A stretch of 64,000 nt of DNA, taken from Actinophytocola sp963826035 (GTDB lineage: Bacteria > Actinomycetota > Actinomycetes > Mycobacteriales > Pseudonocardiaceae). Positions within the stretch are counted from its first letter, which is position 1. Every line of letters starts with the position of its first letter. This document shows positions 15,648-24,881 of the stretch, one piece after another. The stretch is from assembly GCA_963826035.1 (NCBI GenBank), contig CAWGVZ010000015.1, positions 806,001 through 870,000 of the forward strand, read 5' to 3'. The position numbers and the translations under genes were made by a program. The notes beneath the pieces are model-generated. The model was not told the DNA's origin, did not search any database, and saw only the letters and a list, made by a program, of their open reading frames with translations.

Positions 15648-17072
15648 TCAGATGTCCAGCGCACGACGCACGGCCGGTGCGTTCCGCCGGGAGACCGGCA
15701 CCATCTCGTTCGTCCCGCCGTCCATGACCAGGGACAGCTCGCCCTTGGGGCCGCGCTCGATCTCCCGGATCCGGCTGAGGTTGACCACATACCGGCGGTG
15801 CACGCGGAGGAAGCCGGCGGTCGCCAGCTCGCTGTCGAGCTTGTCGAGGCTCAGCGAGGCGGCGCGCAACCGCCCCTGATCGGTGGAGAGCCACACGTCG
15901 TTTCCCTGCGACTCTGCGAAGGAGACTTCCGGCAGCCGCAGCAGCACCATCCGGTTGTCGCGCACCGCGACCAGCCGGCGTCCGTGCACCCGAGGGTGCG
16001 CGGCCCGTTCCGTCTCCGGCAACCGTGCCCCGTCCGAGGCGCCGAACGCGACCAGGTGCCCGATCAGGCGACCGGAGCCGAAGACGGGCCGGATGTTGAT
16101 GGACGTCGGCCCGTCGGCCAGGTGGGTGAAGATCTGCGTCGAGCCGACCCAGTCGGGATTGCGGGCCGCCCGTCTGCTGGCATACCGGGCGGCCGCGATC
16201 AGCTCCGGCAGCCCGGGGTTCCAGCGCAGCGTCGGGTCGACCGCCGGGGTGGACGCCGGCACGCCCAGGAGCACGCTTGCCATGTCGTCGGCGATCACCA
16301 CCTGGCCCGCCGTGTCCACCGCGGCGAGCGTCGTGCTGGAGCGGGCCCTGGCCTGGGTGTAGGCCGTGACCAGTTCGGCGCCGCTGTCCCGGGCGTGCCT
16401 CTTCAGCGTGCGCTGGGTCATGGTGGCCGCGGTGGCCAGCCAGCTTCCGACATTCGCCGGCAGTTGGCTGCGCCAGCAGGAGATGTTCAGTACGGCGATC
16501 GGCTCCCTGGTCACCACGTCACGCACCGCGATGCCCGCGCAGACCCAGTTGTGGAACGCCTGGCACCAGTGTTCGGCGCCCCTGATCAGGACCGGGCCGT
16601 GCGCCTCGAGCGCGGTGCCCATGCCGTTCGTGCCCGCCGCGTACTCGGACCAGCAGAACCAGGGCGCCAGGTTGGCGTCCCTGGCTCGGGTGAGCGTAGC
16701 GTGATCACCCCACTCGGCCAGGATCCGGCCGGTGGCATCGGTGACCGTGACGACGCCACCGAGGTTGCCCACGTCATGTGCCACGGAGGCGGCCCGAAAA
16801 CCCAGCTCGGCGAACACGACATCATGCTCGGGCGTGTGGTCGATCTCCGCGACGGCCACCGGAACCTCGGTGAGGTGCGGGTCGATGCGGTACTGCTCCC
16901 GGCACCGGTGCCAGGAGATCGCTATCAAGGGCCGGACACCCGGAACTTGATCGTCGCCCTGCACGAACCGTTCCCACGCCGCGAGTACGGTGCCGCTGCC
17001 CAGGTTCGCCGACGTGGGCTCTAGCCGATGCGCGTCCCTCATGATGGTGAACCGCCTTTGGTCCATCCTCAA
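15648..17072 (-). CDS. GAF-LytTR transcriptional regulator
   Basis: Up to 474 residues; internal Met codons at 17066 and 17042 are alternative starts. The N-terminal 300 residues resemble the AcoR-type sensory region with a GAF fold (EYAAGTNGMGTALEAHGPVLIRGAEHW is typical). The C-terminal 100 residues are a LytTR DNA-binding domain (GFLRVHRRYVVNLSRIREIERG). It probably senses a small molecule such as an alcohol or aldehyde and controls katG and/or the PQQ genes downstream. Translationally close to katG (1-bp gap). Confidence 0.85.
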   Translation of the reverse strand: MRMDQRRFTIMRDAHRLEPTSANLGSGTVLAAWERFVQGDDQVPGVRPLIAISWHRCREQYRIDPHLTEVPVAVAEIDHTPEHDVVFAELGFRAASVAHDVGNLGGVVTVTDATGRILAEWGDHATLTRARDANLAPWFCWSEYAAGTNGMGTALEAHGPVLIRGAEHWCQAFHNWVCAGIAVRDVVTREPIAVLNISCWRSQLPANVGSWLATAATMTQRTLKRHARDSGAELVTAYTQARARSSTTLAAVDTAGQVVIADDMASVLLGVPASTPAVDPTLRWNPGLPELIAAARYASRRAARNPDWVGSTQIFTHLADGPTSINIRPVFGSGRLIGHLVAFGASDGARLPETERAAHPRVHGRRLVAVRDNRMVLLRLPEVSFAESQGNDVWLSTDQGRLRAASLSLDKLDSELATAGFLRVHRRYVVNLSRIREIERGPKGELSLVMDGGTNEMVPVSRRNAPAVRRALDI

Positions 17073-17130
17073 ATGCCCGCACGTCCCACCCTAGTGCCGT
17101 TGTCGAGCAGCGCTACGTCCGTCTGGGCGG

Positions 17131-17958
17131 CTATTTCAGGCCGGTCGTGGATATTCCCTTGACCAGATACTTCTGGCCGAGCAGGAAGATCACGAAGATC
17201 GGGATCAGGGACACCACCGAGTTCGCGAACAGAGAGCCCCACGAGCTGTCGGCGGTCGAGTCGACGAAGGTGCGCAGCGCCACCGGCACCGTGTACATGT
17301 CCGGGTCGGTGAGGAAGATGAGCTGGCTGAAGAAGTCGTTCCAGGTCCAGATGAACGTGAAGATCGCGGTGGTGGCCAGGGCCGGCATGGACAGGGGCAG
17401 CATGACCTGGAAGAAGATCCGCCCGTGTCCGGCGCCGTCGATGTTGGCCGCCTCGCTCAGCTCCCGTGGGATGCTTCGGAAGAACTGCACCATGAGGAAC
17501 ACGAAGAACGCGTCCGTGGCGAGCATCTTCGGCACGACCAGCGGCAGGTACGTGTTGATCCACTCCAGCTGCGAGAACAGGATGTACTGCGGGACGATCA
17601 CCACGTGGATCGGCAGCATGATGGACATCAGCATCACGGCGAACCAGATCCTGCGGCCACGGAAGTTGAGCCGGGCGAAGGCATAGGCGGCCAGCGAGCA
17701 CGACACCAGGTTCCCCAGCACCGCGCCGGCCACGACGACGACCGAGTTCAGCAGGTAATGCGTGAACGGATGAGCGAGCGCGTTCCAGCCGTTCGGGTAG
17801 TTGCTGAGATCGATCTCGTTGGGGATCAACGACGGATCGCGGAAGATCAGCGCGTTCGGCTTGATGGAGCTCGCGATCATCCACAGCAGCGGATAAAGCA
17901 TGACGAACCCGGCGACGATCAGGAAGGCGTGCTTCACGAGCCGCCGCAGTTCAGTCAT
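17131..17958 (-). CDS. Carbohydrate ABC transporter permease (MalG type)
   Basis: 275 residues, six membrane helices. The cytoplasmic EAA loop that docks the ATPase is EAANIDGAGHGRIFFQVMLP. The start overlaps the upstream permease by 8 bp. Last gene of the LacI-controlled importer operon. No ATPase gene is present in the operon, so a shared MsiK-like ATPase elsewhere is expected. Confidence 0.93.
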   Translation of the reverse strand: MTELRRLVKHAFLIVAGFVMLYPLLWMIASSIKPNALIFRDPSLIPNEIDLSNYPNGWNALAHPFTHYLLNSVVVVAGAVLGNLVSCSLAAYAFARLNFRGRRIWFAVMLMSIMLPIHVVIVPQYILFSQLEWINTYLPLVVPKMLATDAFFVFLMVQFFRSIPRELSEAANIDGAGHGRIFFQVMLPLSMPALATTAIFTFIWTWNDFFSQLIFLTDPDMYTVPVALRTFVDSTADSSWGSLFANSVVSLIPIFVIFLLGQKYLVKGISTTGLK

Positions 17959-18892
17959 CGTAGAAAACCCAATACCTGGACAGGAAGAAGTTGAGTCCGG
18001 TCAGCCCGCCGACGATCACCACGAGCAGCCAGGCCATGGCCGACGCGTAGCCCATGTTCAGGTTGGTGAAGCCCTCCTTGTAGAGGTACAGCGTGTAGAA
18101 CAGCGTCGAGTCGACCGGCCCGCCGTTGCCGCCGCTGACCACGAAAGCCTGCGTGAACGACTGGAACGCGTAAATGATCTGCAACACGAGGTTGAAGAAG
18201 ATGATCGGCGTGAGCAGCGGGACCGTGATGCTGCGGAACTGCCGGACCTTGCCCGCCCCGTCGATCGCCGCCGCCTCGTAGAGCGACGCCGGGATCTGCC
18301 GCAGCCCCGCCAGGAAGATGATCATCGGCGAACCGAACGTCCACACGTTGAGCACGATCAGGGTGCCGAGCGCGAACCGCGGATCCGAGATCCAGCCCGC
18401 GCCCTCGATGCCGAACCAGGACAGGATCTGGTTGATCAGCCCCTCGTTACCGAAGATCTGCCGCCACAGGATCGCGATCGCCACGCTCCCACCGAGCAGC
18501 GACGGCAGGTAGAACACCGACCGGTAGATCGCCAGGCCACGCAACCCGCGGTCGAGGAACAACGCGAGCGCCAGCGCCACCGCCAGTTGCACGGGCACCG
18601 ACACGAAGACGTAGACGAACGTGACCCGCAGCGATGTGAGCAACCGCTCGTCGCCGAGCATCTCCACGAAGTTGCCCAGGCCGATCCACTGTGGCGAGTC
18701 CAGCAGGCTGTAGTCGGTGAACGACAGGTAGAGCGAGGCGATCAACGGCCCGGCGGTGATCAGGCCGAGGCCGACGAACCACGGCGCCAGGAAGAGGATC
18801 GCCGCCTTGTTGTCCCCGCGCTCCGCTGGCTTCGGCTTCTCGCGAACATGTTTCGTGCGGCGCAGCGCCGCCAGCTCACCGACCGCCGTCAT
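17951..18892 (-). CDS. Carbohydrate ABC transporter permease (MalF type)
   Basis: 313 residues. A short basic cytoplasmic N-terminus (RRTKHVREKPKPAERGD) precedes six membrane helices. The EAA loop reads YEAAAIDGAGKVRQFRSITV. The start codon overlaps the Gfo/Idh/MocA stop as ATGA. It pairs with the MalG-type permease. Confidence 0.93.
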   Translation of the reverse strand: MTAVGELAALRRTKHVREKPKPAERGDNKAAILFLAPWFVGLGLITAGPLIASLYLSFTDYSLLDSPQWIGLGNFVEMLGDERLLTSLRVTFVYVFVSVPVQLAVALALALFLDRGLRGLAIYRSVFYLPSLLGGSVAIAILWRQIFGNEGLINQILSWFGIEGAGWISDPRFALGTLIVLNVWTFGSPMIIFLAGLRQIPASLYEAAAIDGAGKVRQFRSITVPLLTPIIFFNLVLQIIYAFQSFTQAFVVSGGNGGPVDSTLFYTLYLYKEGFTNLNMGYASAMAWLLVVIVGGLTGLNFFLSRYWVFYDD

Positions 18893-20220
18893 GGGGCGGC
18901 CACCGTGTTCGTGCCGAGCCAGGGAAGCTCGAGTTCCGCGACGCGCACGGGTTGGCCGGTGGTCATGGAAACGTTGGCCGCCAGGCCGACGGCGACGGAG
19001 GCGAGGCCGTCGCGATACCCGGCCTGCCTGCCGAGCCGGTCAGCGGAGGCGCCACGGAACACGTCCGACAGCATCAGCGCGTCGCCGCCGCCATGCCCGC
19101 CGCCGCCACCCCCGATCGGCACCTCCCGCGCCGTCTCCCAGTGCCGCTGCACGGTGAGCCGCGCCCCGTTGCCGGGGTCCTCGACCGAACTCGCGTCGAG
19201 CACGATCCGGCCGTCCGGACCGGGCAGGACGGCGGCCCGCTCCACCACCTCGAGCTCGGCCCGCCCGCCGGTTCCGTTGACCGTCACGCGATAGCCCTCC
19301 CAGGGGCTGTGCGCGTTGAGCGAATAGGTCATGACCGCACCACGGCCGTACCCGACCATGACCGCGAGGTTGTCCTCGATCGTGATGCCCGCCGTGAACA
19401 CGTCCCGGTCCCGCAGGTAGCCGTCATGCTTCTCGGCCTCCCAGTACAGCGACCGCAGCACCGGGTCGGCACGCAGGTCGAGCGCGAACGGGTCCGTGCT
19501 CGGCGGGTCGACCGTGCCCCGTTCCGGGCGCTCGCCCACCCCTCGGGCGCGGGCGTTCTCGTCACCGTAGAAGCGGAGGCCGCCACTCGCGAACACCCAC
19601 TCGGGACGGTCGGCCAGCCACCAGTTCATCAGGTCGAAGTGGTGGGAAGCCTTGTGTACGGCCAAACCGGCCGAGCGTTCCTTGTCCCGATGCCACCGGC
19701 GGAAGTAGTCGGCCCCGTGCATCGTGTCGAGCGCCCATTCGAAGTGGACGGACGTGACCTCGCCGAGCTCTCCCGACGCGAGCACGTCCTTGAGCGCGGT
19801 GTTGCGTGGTGAGTACCGGTAGTTGAAGGTCAGCACCAGCGACCGGCCGGTCTCCTCGACGGCCGCGACGATCGCCCGGCAGCCGTCCAGGGACGTGGTC
19901 AGTGGCTTCTCCAACACGACATCGGCACCCGCCCGCATGGCCCGCGTGGCCATCTCGGCGTGCGTCCAATCAGGACTCGTGACGACCACGGCGTCGAGCC
20001 GCTCCTCGGTGATCATGCGCTCGAGGTCGGCGGGGGAGTAGCGCGCCGGTGCGGGTGTCGCCGGTCTCGCCGCGGCCACCAGCCGATCCGCGTGGTCCAT
20101 CCGGGCCGGGTTGGGCTCGCACCACGCGACCAGCTCGGCGACGTCGGTGAACTCGCCCGCCAGGGCGGTGATGAACATCTGCGCCCTGGCGCCCGTGCCG
20201 ACCACTCCGTACCTGATCAT
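18889..20220 (-). CDS. Gfo/Idh/MocA family NAD(P)-dependent sugar oxidoreductase
   Basis: 443 residues from the ATG at 20220, after AGGAGA. The much longer frame to 21510 is only antisense noise. An N-terminal Rossmann fold (MIRYGVVGTGARAQMFITAL), then the EKPL motif in DVVLEKPLTTS, and HKASHHFDLMNWW with the catalytic His region. A glycine-rich GGGGGGHGGGD loop occurs near residue 385, as in several sugar-dehydrogenase relatives. It probably oxidises or reduces a sugar or glycoside imported by the neighbouring ABC system. Confidence 0.9.
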   Translation of the reverse strand: MIRYGVVGTGARAQMFITALAGEFTDVAELVAWCEPNPARMDHADRLVAAARPATPAPARYSPADLERMITEERLDAVVVTSPDWTHAEMATRAMRAGADVVLEKPLTTSLDGCRAIVAAVEETGRSLVLTFNYRYSPRNTALKDVLASGELGEVTSVHFEWALDTMHGADYFRRWHRDKERSAGLAVHKASHHFDLMNWWLADRPEWVFASGGLRFYGDENARARGVGERPERGTVDPPSTDPFALDLRADPVLRSLYWEAEKHDGYLRDRDVFTAGITIEDNLAVMVGYGRGAVMTYSLNAHSPWEGYRVTVNGTGGRAELEVVERAAVLPGPDGRIVLDASSVEDPGNGARLTVQRHWETAREVPIGGGGGGHGGGDALMLSDVFRGASADRLGRQAGYRDGLASVAVGLAANVSMTTGQPVRVAELELPWLGTNTVAAP

Positions 20221-20351
20221 GCTGTCTCCTGTGTTGGACTGGTCGCTTCGCTCATCCGCTAGGACGCCTCCTTCCCTCGTCGCGTGCTCGGCGCTGGCGC
20301 GCCTGCGCGCGTTCCTCAGTCCAGTCGGCGTTCGCTCCTTCGCTCTCGCTC

Positions 20352-22409
20352 CTATGGTGATCGGACGAAACCCTCGTGCCGGACCAGCCACGTTCCGTCG
20401 CGGGGGAATCCCGGGCAGGGTTCGCCGCCGTCCCAGCCCGCCACCATCAGCGCTAGTGCGGCGAGCAGCCCACCGTTGCCCGGCAGGTAGAGCGGCAGGC
20501 TGTCGGTCTGATAGTTGTGTCCATTGTGGAGTAATACGTTCTTGGGACTGTCCCCCAACAGGACACCGATCGCCGTCTCGGGTTCCCGCAGGCGGGTGGC
20601 GGTCATGGCCAGCGCGGGGTAGTCCCAGCCCCAGGTACTGGTCCAGTCCCAGTCGCCGAGCACGTCGTGCAGGGTCGCCTGGATCACCTCGGGTTCGATG
20701 AGCTCGGTAGCGGGCACGGGCCCCAGCGCGTAGACCATCGACGGGTGGTCCTCGCGGACCGTGAACGGCTCGACCGCGATCGCGGCATAGCGGCCGTCGC
20801 GAATGAGCGGCCGCGCCATTCCCTTCCGGACCTCGTCCCAGCGTGGCTCGGGTGGCCGCCCGGACCGCACCCGCCACTCCTGCGCGACACCCAACCCCCA
20901 AGCCCAGTAAGCAAGTTCGAACGGGGGATTGCGGACCCGGTCGCGGATGTCCGCATAGGACTCCTGTGCTGGCACCAGCGGGGGACCGAGCGTGAATCCG
21001 TCGGGTGCCGGCTCGGCGACGTCGGCCATGAAGTGCGCCGTCTGCTCCACCAGCTCGCCGTAGTCGGTGGTGTCGCCCGCGCGGCGCAGCAGCTCGGCGA
21101 GGTGGATGACGTGCGGCTGCTGCCACAGCAGGAACGGGCCGATGTGGCTGGGACTCTCGCGGCCGTCGGGACCGACCTGCTTGGGCCAGCGCGCCCCCTG
21201 ATAGCCCTGCGCCGCGGCCGTGTGCTGGGCGGTGGCGAGAATCCGCCGGTAGAAGTCCATGCTGCGTCGCAACAACGCCGGCCGGCCCCACAGGGCGAAG
21301 TGCGCCGCGTGCCACCAGTGCATCTCCAGATGGAACCGGCCACGCCAGCTGTTGGTGGTCAGCCCCGTCTCCTGCGGCGGAAGGGAACCGGCGCACTGGA
21401 TCGCCGTGAGGTACTGGGACAGCACCGCCCGCCGCTCCAACTCCGCCGCCCGCGGGTCGGTGCTGCCCGAGAGGTCGAGCGCCGCACCGCTTTCCCAGAA
21501 GCGCGGCCACTGTGCCCGGCTGGCCGTGAACACGGTCTCGCAGTCCACATCGGACGGTCTGCGCAAGCCCATCGACACGGCCAGCTCCAGCGCCGGACCG
21601 GTGGCGGTCACGATGAGCTCGTGCGGGCCCGCCCGCCGGACGACGCCGTTCGTCCGCACCCGGAGCTGATACGCGGGATCCGTTGTCCCGTCGAAGTATC
21701 GCCGGACGAGCACGCCGTCCGGTCGTGCCTCGACGTCGCTCTCGTGCGCGTCAGAGTGGGACCAGTCGGCGGCGTTGCTCCACGATGCCGACCCGTACGG
21801 AAAGACGAGTCGCACGCCGAACTCGCCGGGCGCGGACTCGATCCGTACCGCGACCGCGTCCTCGCCGGGATGGCACGCCGTCGTGACCCGCAGCGGCCGG
21901 CCGGCGAGGGTCAGCTCGCTGCTGATCACCCCGGTCCACAGGTCCAGCACCTGCCGGCCGGGGCCGAGGTCGGCCACCGAAAGCCGCCGCCCATCGACGA
22001 ACACCAGGCCGATCCGGGCCAGATCCAGGCGGTGCGGGTTGGCTCGCAGCCACCGGGTGCCCTCGTCCAGCGCGGAGTCGTCCGAACCGGACAGCGGCGC
22101 GGAGTCGACGTAGCGGAACCTCGCCGCGCTCCGTGCGATACGGCGCATCGGAGACGTCCGCGTCAGGTCGGCCCCGTCCGGGCGCGGCAGACTGTGCCAG
22201 CCCCACTGGGCCTGGGTGCCGAGCAGCGTGCCCGGCGCCCCACCACCCGGATCGGCCACCGGGTACCGGTCGGGAAAGGTCTGCAGGCCCGTGACATCCA
22301 CGGTCAGGCACAGCTCGCCGTTGCCGACCGACAGCGCCGCGCCGGGGTCGATACCGGTCACCTCCACGGCGTGCCGGGCCACCACCGCCCTTCGGTCAAG
22401 CGACGGCAT
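20352..22409 (-). CDS. Six-hairpin (alpha/alpha)6 glycoside hydrolase-like protein
   Basis: 685 residues. The N-terminal 280 residues form a beta-sandwich-like region (VGNGELCLTVDVTGLQTFPD). The rest is an (alpha/alpha)6 barrel with NSWRGRFHLEMHWWHAAHF and DWTSTWGWDYPALAMTATRL. This layout is typical of GH65/GH95-like enzymes, but I cannot assign a family or the catalytic pair. There is no signal peptide, so it would act on imported oligosaccharide. Its start overlaps the binding-protein stop by 14 bp. The 131-bp gap to the next gene (20221-20351) shows no gene. Confidence 0.75.
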   Translation of the reverse strand: MPSLDRRAVVARHAVEVTGIDPGAALSVGNGELCLTVDVTGLQTFPDRYPVADPGGGAPGTLLGTQAQWGWHSLPRPDGADLTRTSPMRRIARSAARFRYVDSAPLSGSDDSALDEGTRWLRANPHRLDLARIGLVFVDGRRLSVADLGPGRQVLDLWTGVISSELTLAGRPLRVTTACHPGEDAVAVRIESAPGEFGVRLVFPYGSASWSNAADWSHSDAHESDVEARPDGVLVRRYFDGTTDPAYQLRVRTNGVVRRAGPHELIVTATGPALELAVSMGLRRPSDVDCETVFTASRAQWPRFWESGAALDLSGSTDPRAAELERRAVLSQYLTAIQCAGSLPPQETGLTTNSWRGRFHLEMHWWHAAHFALWGRPALLRRSMDFYRRILATAQHTAAAQGYQGARWPKQVGPDGRESPSHIGPFLLWQQPHVIHLAELLRRAGDTTDYGELVEQTAHFMADVAEPAPDGFTLGPPLVPAQESYADIRDRVRNPPFELAYWAWGLGVAQEWRVRSGRPPEPRWDEVRKGMARPLIRDGRYAAIAVEPFTVREDHPSMVYALGPVPATELIEPEVIQATLHDVLGDWDWTSTWGWDYPALAMTATRLREPETAIGVLLGDSPKNVLLHNGHNYQTDSLPLYLPGNGGLLAALALMVAGWDGGEPCPGFPRDGTWLVRHEGFVRSP

Positions 22410-23682
22410 CGGTGAGCTCGGTGACGAACTGCTCGGCGCCGTCCTCCGGTGACAACTGTCCGAACAGCACCGCGTCGTTGACCCGGGTCATGATCTCCAC
22501 CGACTCGGTCGAGCCGGTCGGGCCGATCACGAAGTCCCCGTCCACGAGGCCGCTCATCCGGTCGACGAACTCGAACTCCACCTTGCCGCTCTCGTCGAGG
22601 CCGCTCTCCAGGTGCGCGCGGATCTCGGGGTTGGCCGGGATGCCGCGGTCCGCCTTGATGAGGTCGGCCGTACCCGGGTCGGAGACCAGGAAGTCGATGA
22701 GCTTGGCCGCCGCGTCGCGATGCTCGCTGCGCCTGCTGATCGTGTAGAGCTGTGAGGCCTGGAGCCACATGCCGGTGCCCTCCGCCGTGGTCTCGCCCGG
22801 GGCGCGCAGCATGACCAGGGGAGCGCCGGAGGCCTGCCGGTAGGCCGTGAGCAGGTTGGACCAGCCGAACCTCATGGCCGCCTTCCCTTGCCCGAGAAGG
22901 GTTTGCTCGGGCGCGGGCTGGCCGGCGAGCTCGGCCGTCTGGCTGGCCGAGGGCGTGGCGCCTTCCGACATCAGCTCCGTGGTCAGGTCGAACCACTCCC
23001 GCACGGTCTCGCGCTCGATCGCGATCCCGCCGTCGGGGCTGTAGAGACCGAGACCGGTCTGCTGGTTCGCGTAGAGGTCGAGCGCGTCCGGCGCCGTCGG
23101 GTCCTCCGAGCCGAACGTCCCTTCCGGACTCCTGGCCGAGATCTCGGTCGCGATCCGGACATAGTCGTCCCAGCTCCACGTGTTGTCATCCGGCAGCGGA
23201 ACCCCGGCCTGCGCGAAGATCGCCGGATTGGCGACGACGCCGAACGTGTTCACCCCGGTCGGCACGCCGTACTGGGTGTCGTCGAAGTTCCCGTTGGCCA
23301 GCGCGCTCTCGTCCAGCACGCCGAGGTCCAGGTCGTCGGACACCTCTGCCAGATCGAGCAGGACGCCACGATCGGCGTACTCGCGGGGATAGGCGCCGCC
23401 CATCGTGATCACGTCGGGCTCGTCGCCGGCCGCGACCGATGTGGACAGGCGGTCGAAGTAGCCGTTGAAGTCGATCGACTCCGTCTCGACCGTGATGCCG
23501 GGGTTGGCCTTCTCGAAGGCGTCGACGGCCTGGTTGGTGATCTTCGCGCGGTCCTCGTTGCCCCACCAGGAGAACCGGATGGTCACCGAGCCGTCTCCCG
23601 AGTCACCGCCGCATGCGGTGGCCAGCATGGCGACTCCGAGCATGGCAGTACCCAAGCGGATTGCGCGTCGTTCGATGTGCAT
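22396..23682 (-). CDS. Sugar ABC transporter substrate-binding lipoprotein
   Basis: 428 residues from the ATG at 23682, behind GAGGGAG. A lipoprotein signal peptide ends at LATAC, followed by the mature GGDSGDGSVTIRFSWWGNED. Periplasmic-binding type 1 of the MalE/UgpB class, captures a carbohydrate outside the membrane for the two permeases. First gene of the operon; a 14-bp palindromic operator lies 33 bp upstream. Confidence 0.92.
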   Translation of the reverse strand: MHIERRAIRLGTAMLGVAMLATACGGDSGDGSVTIRFSWWGNEDRAKITNQAVDAFEKANPGITVETESIDFNGYFDRLSTSVAAGDEPDVITMGGAYPREYADRGVLLDLAEVSDDLDLGVLDESALANGNFDDTQYGVPTGVNTFGVVANPAIFAQAGVPLPDDNTWSWDDYVRIATEISARSPEGTFGSEDPTAPDALDLYANQQTGLGLYSPDGGIAIERETVREWFDLTTELMSEGATPSASQTAELAGQPAPEQTLLGQGKAAMRFGWSNLLTAYRQASGAPLVMLRAPGETTAEGTGMWLQASQLYTISRRSEHRDAAAKLIDFLVSDPGTADLIKADRGIPANPEIRAHLESGLDESGKVEFEFVDRMSGLVDGDFVIGPTGSTESVEIMTRVNDAVLFGQLSPEDGAEQFVTELTDAVA

Positions 23683-23714
23683 ACGGCCTGCTCCCTCGCC
23701 ATTGAGGTTGGGAT

Positions 23715-23728
23715 TTACACCGGTGTAA
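23715..23728. promoter_or_regulatory. LacI-type operator TTACACCGGTGTAA
   Basis: A perfect 14-bp palindrome between the LacI-family gene and the binding-protein gene. Its central ACCGGT matches the second palindrome in the regulator's own promoter. It is the likely repressor site for the importer operon. Confidence 0.7.
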
Positions 23729-23753
23729 GTGGAGCATGTGAACCACGCGGTCG

Positions 23754-24758
23754 TCAATCGCCGGTTGACTCGCGCACCCGGAGTTCGTGCGCCACCACCA
23801 CTTCCTCGCCCGCGGACGGCGCGCCGGCGAGGCGGTCCACGAGCAGCCCGACGGCGACGCGGGCGATCTCGGACCGGCCGGGTTGCACGGTGGTCAGGCT
23901 CGGGCGGGCGTAGCGCCCGTCCTCGATGTCGTCGAAGCCGGCGACCGCGATGTCCTCCGGCACCCGCAGTCCGCGCTCGAACAGGACCCGCATGGCGCCG
24001 AGCGCGAGCGCGTCGTTGAGGCCGAAGACGGCGTCGAGCTTCACCCCGCGGGCGAGCAGCCGGCGCATCGCGTCGGCGCCCGTGGCGCGGGTCCAGTCCA
24101 GCGCCTCGCCGGTGCGGGCCGGGTCGTGCCGCAGGCCGGCGGCGTCGAGTGCCTCGAGGAAGCCCTGCGTGCGCAGCCAGCCGGCGCCGGTACCGCGTGC
24201 GTCGTACGAGCCGATGAGCGCGATCCTCCGTCGCCCCCGCGCCAGCAGGTGCTCGGCGACGGCCCGCGCCCCGGCCACGTTGGCCATCGCGACATGGTGG
24301 ACATCGCCGTGCAGGGCGCGCTCGCCGAGCAGCACCAGCGGGTAGTCGACCTCGAGCTGGGGCGCGTCGCCGGCGCGCAGGCCGAGGGGGGAGAGGATCA
24401 GCCCGTCGGTCATCCGGCGCCGGTCGCTGCGGAGCACCTCCAGCTCCCGCTCGTGCACGCCGCCCGTCTGCTCGACCAGCACGGTGTGGCCGCGCGCCGC
24501 CGCCGCGACGATCACCTCGTCGGTGAGCTCGGCGAAGTAGGGCAGTCGCAGCTCGGGCACCGCCAGTGTGATCATCCCGGTGCGCCCTCGGCTCAGGTTC
24601 CGCGCCGAGAAGTTCATCTGGTACCCGAGTGTGGCGATCGCGGCGAGCACCCGCTCCCTGGTCGCGACGCTCACATGCGGGAAGTCGTTGACCACATTGG
24701 ACACGGTCTTGACCGACACCTTGGCCAGCCGTGCGACATCGCGCATGGTCGCGGACAC
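23754..24758 (-). CDS. LacI-family transcriptional repressor of the sugar importer operon
   Basis: 334 residues. I chose the GTG at 24758 because AGGGAGG sits 8 bp before it; a GTG at 24767 is too close to the same site. An N-terminal helix-turn-helix MRDVARLAKVSVKTVSNVVN, then a periplasmic-binding-like effector domain ending in LTTVQP-type and RVRES motifs. It is expected to bind the palindromes at 23715 and 24794 and release on binding an imported sugar. Confidence 0.92.
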   Translation of the reverse strand: MSATMRDVARLAKVSVKTVSNVVNDFPHVSVATRERVLAAIATLGYQMNFSARNLSRGRTGMITLAVPELRLPYFAELTDEVIVAAAARGHTVLVEQTGGVHERELEVLRSDRRRMTDGLILSPLGLRAGDAPQLEVDYPLVLLGERALHGDVHHVAMANVAGARAVAEHLLARGRRRIALIGSYDARGTGAGWLRTQGFLEALDAAGLRHDPARTGEALDWTRATGADAMRRLLARGVKLDAVFGLNDALALGAMRVLFERGLRVPEDIAVAGFDDIEDGRYARPSLTTVQPGRSEIARVAVGLLVDRLAGAPSAGEEVVVAHELRVRESTGD

Positions 24759-24793
24759 TCGCGTCACCTCCCTGGTGGGTTCGGTCGTTGAGC

Positions 24794-24805
24794 GTAACCG
24801 GTTAC
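24794..24805. promoter_or_regulatory. Probable autoregulatory operator GTAACCGGTTAC
   Basis: A perfect 12-bp palindrome 36 bp upstream of the LacI-family start, sharing the ACCGGT core with the site at 23715. It probably mediates autorepression. Confidence 0.6.
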
Positions 24806-24881
24806 CGGCCAGGGAAACACGGGACCGGATTTCCCAGTGCGATCATGAGCGCACGCACAGTCACCACCCCGGAGAGTCCAC

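Noticed and set aside
18889..21510. Gfo/Idh/MocA gene of 873 codons
   Set aside because: The first 430 codons overlap the glycosidase gene on the same strand in another frame; a good Shine-Dalgarno and ATG at 20220 define the true gene.
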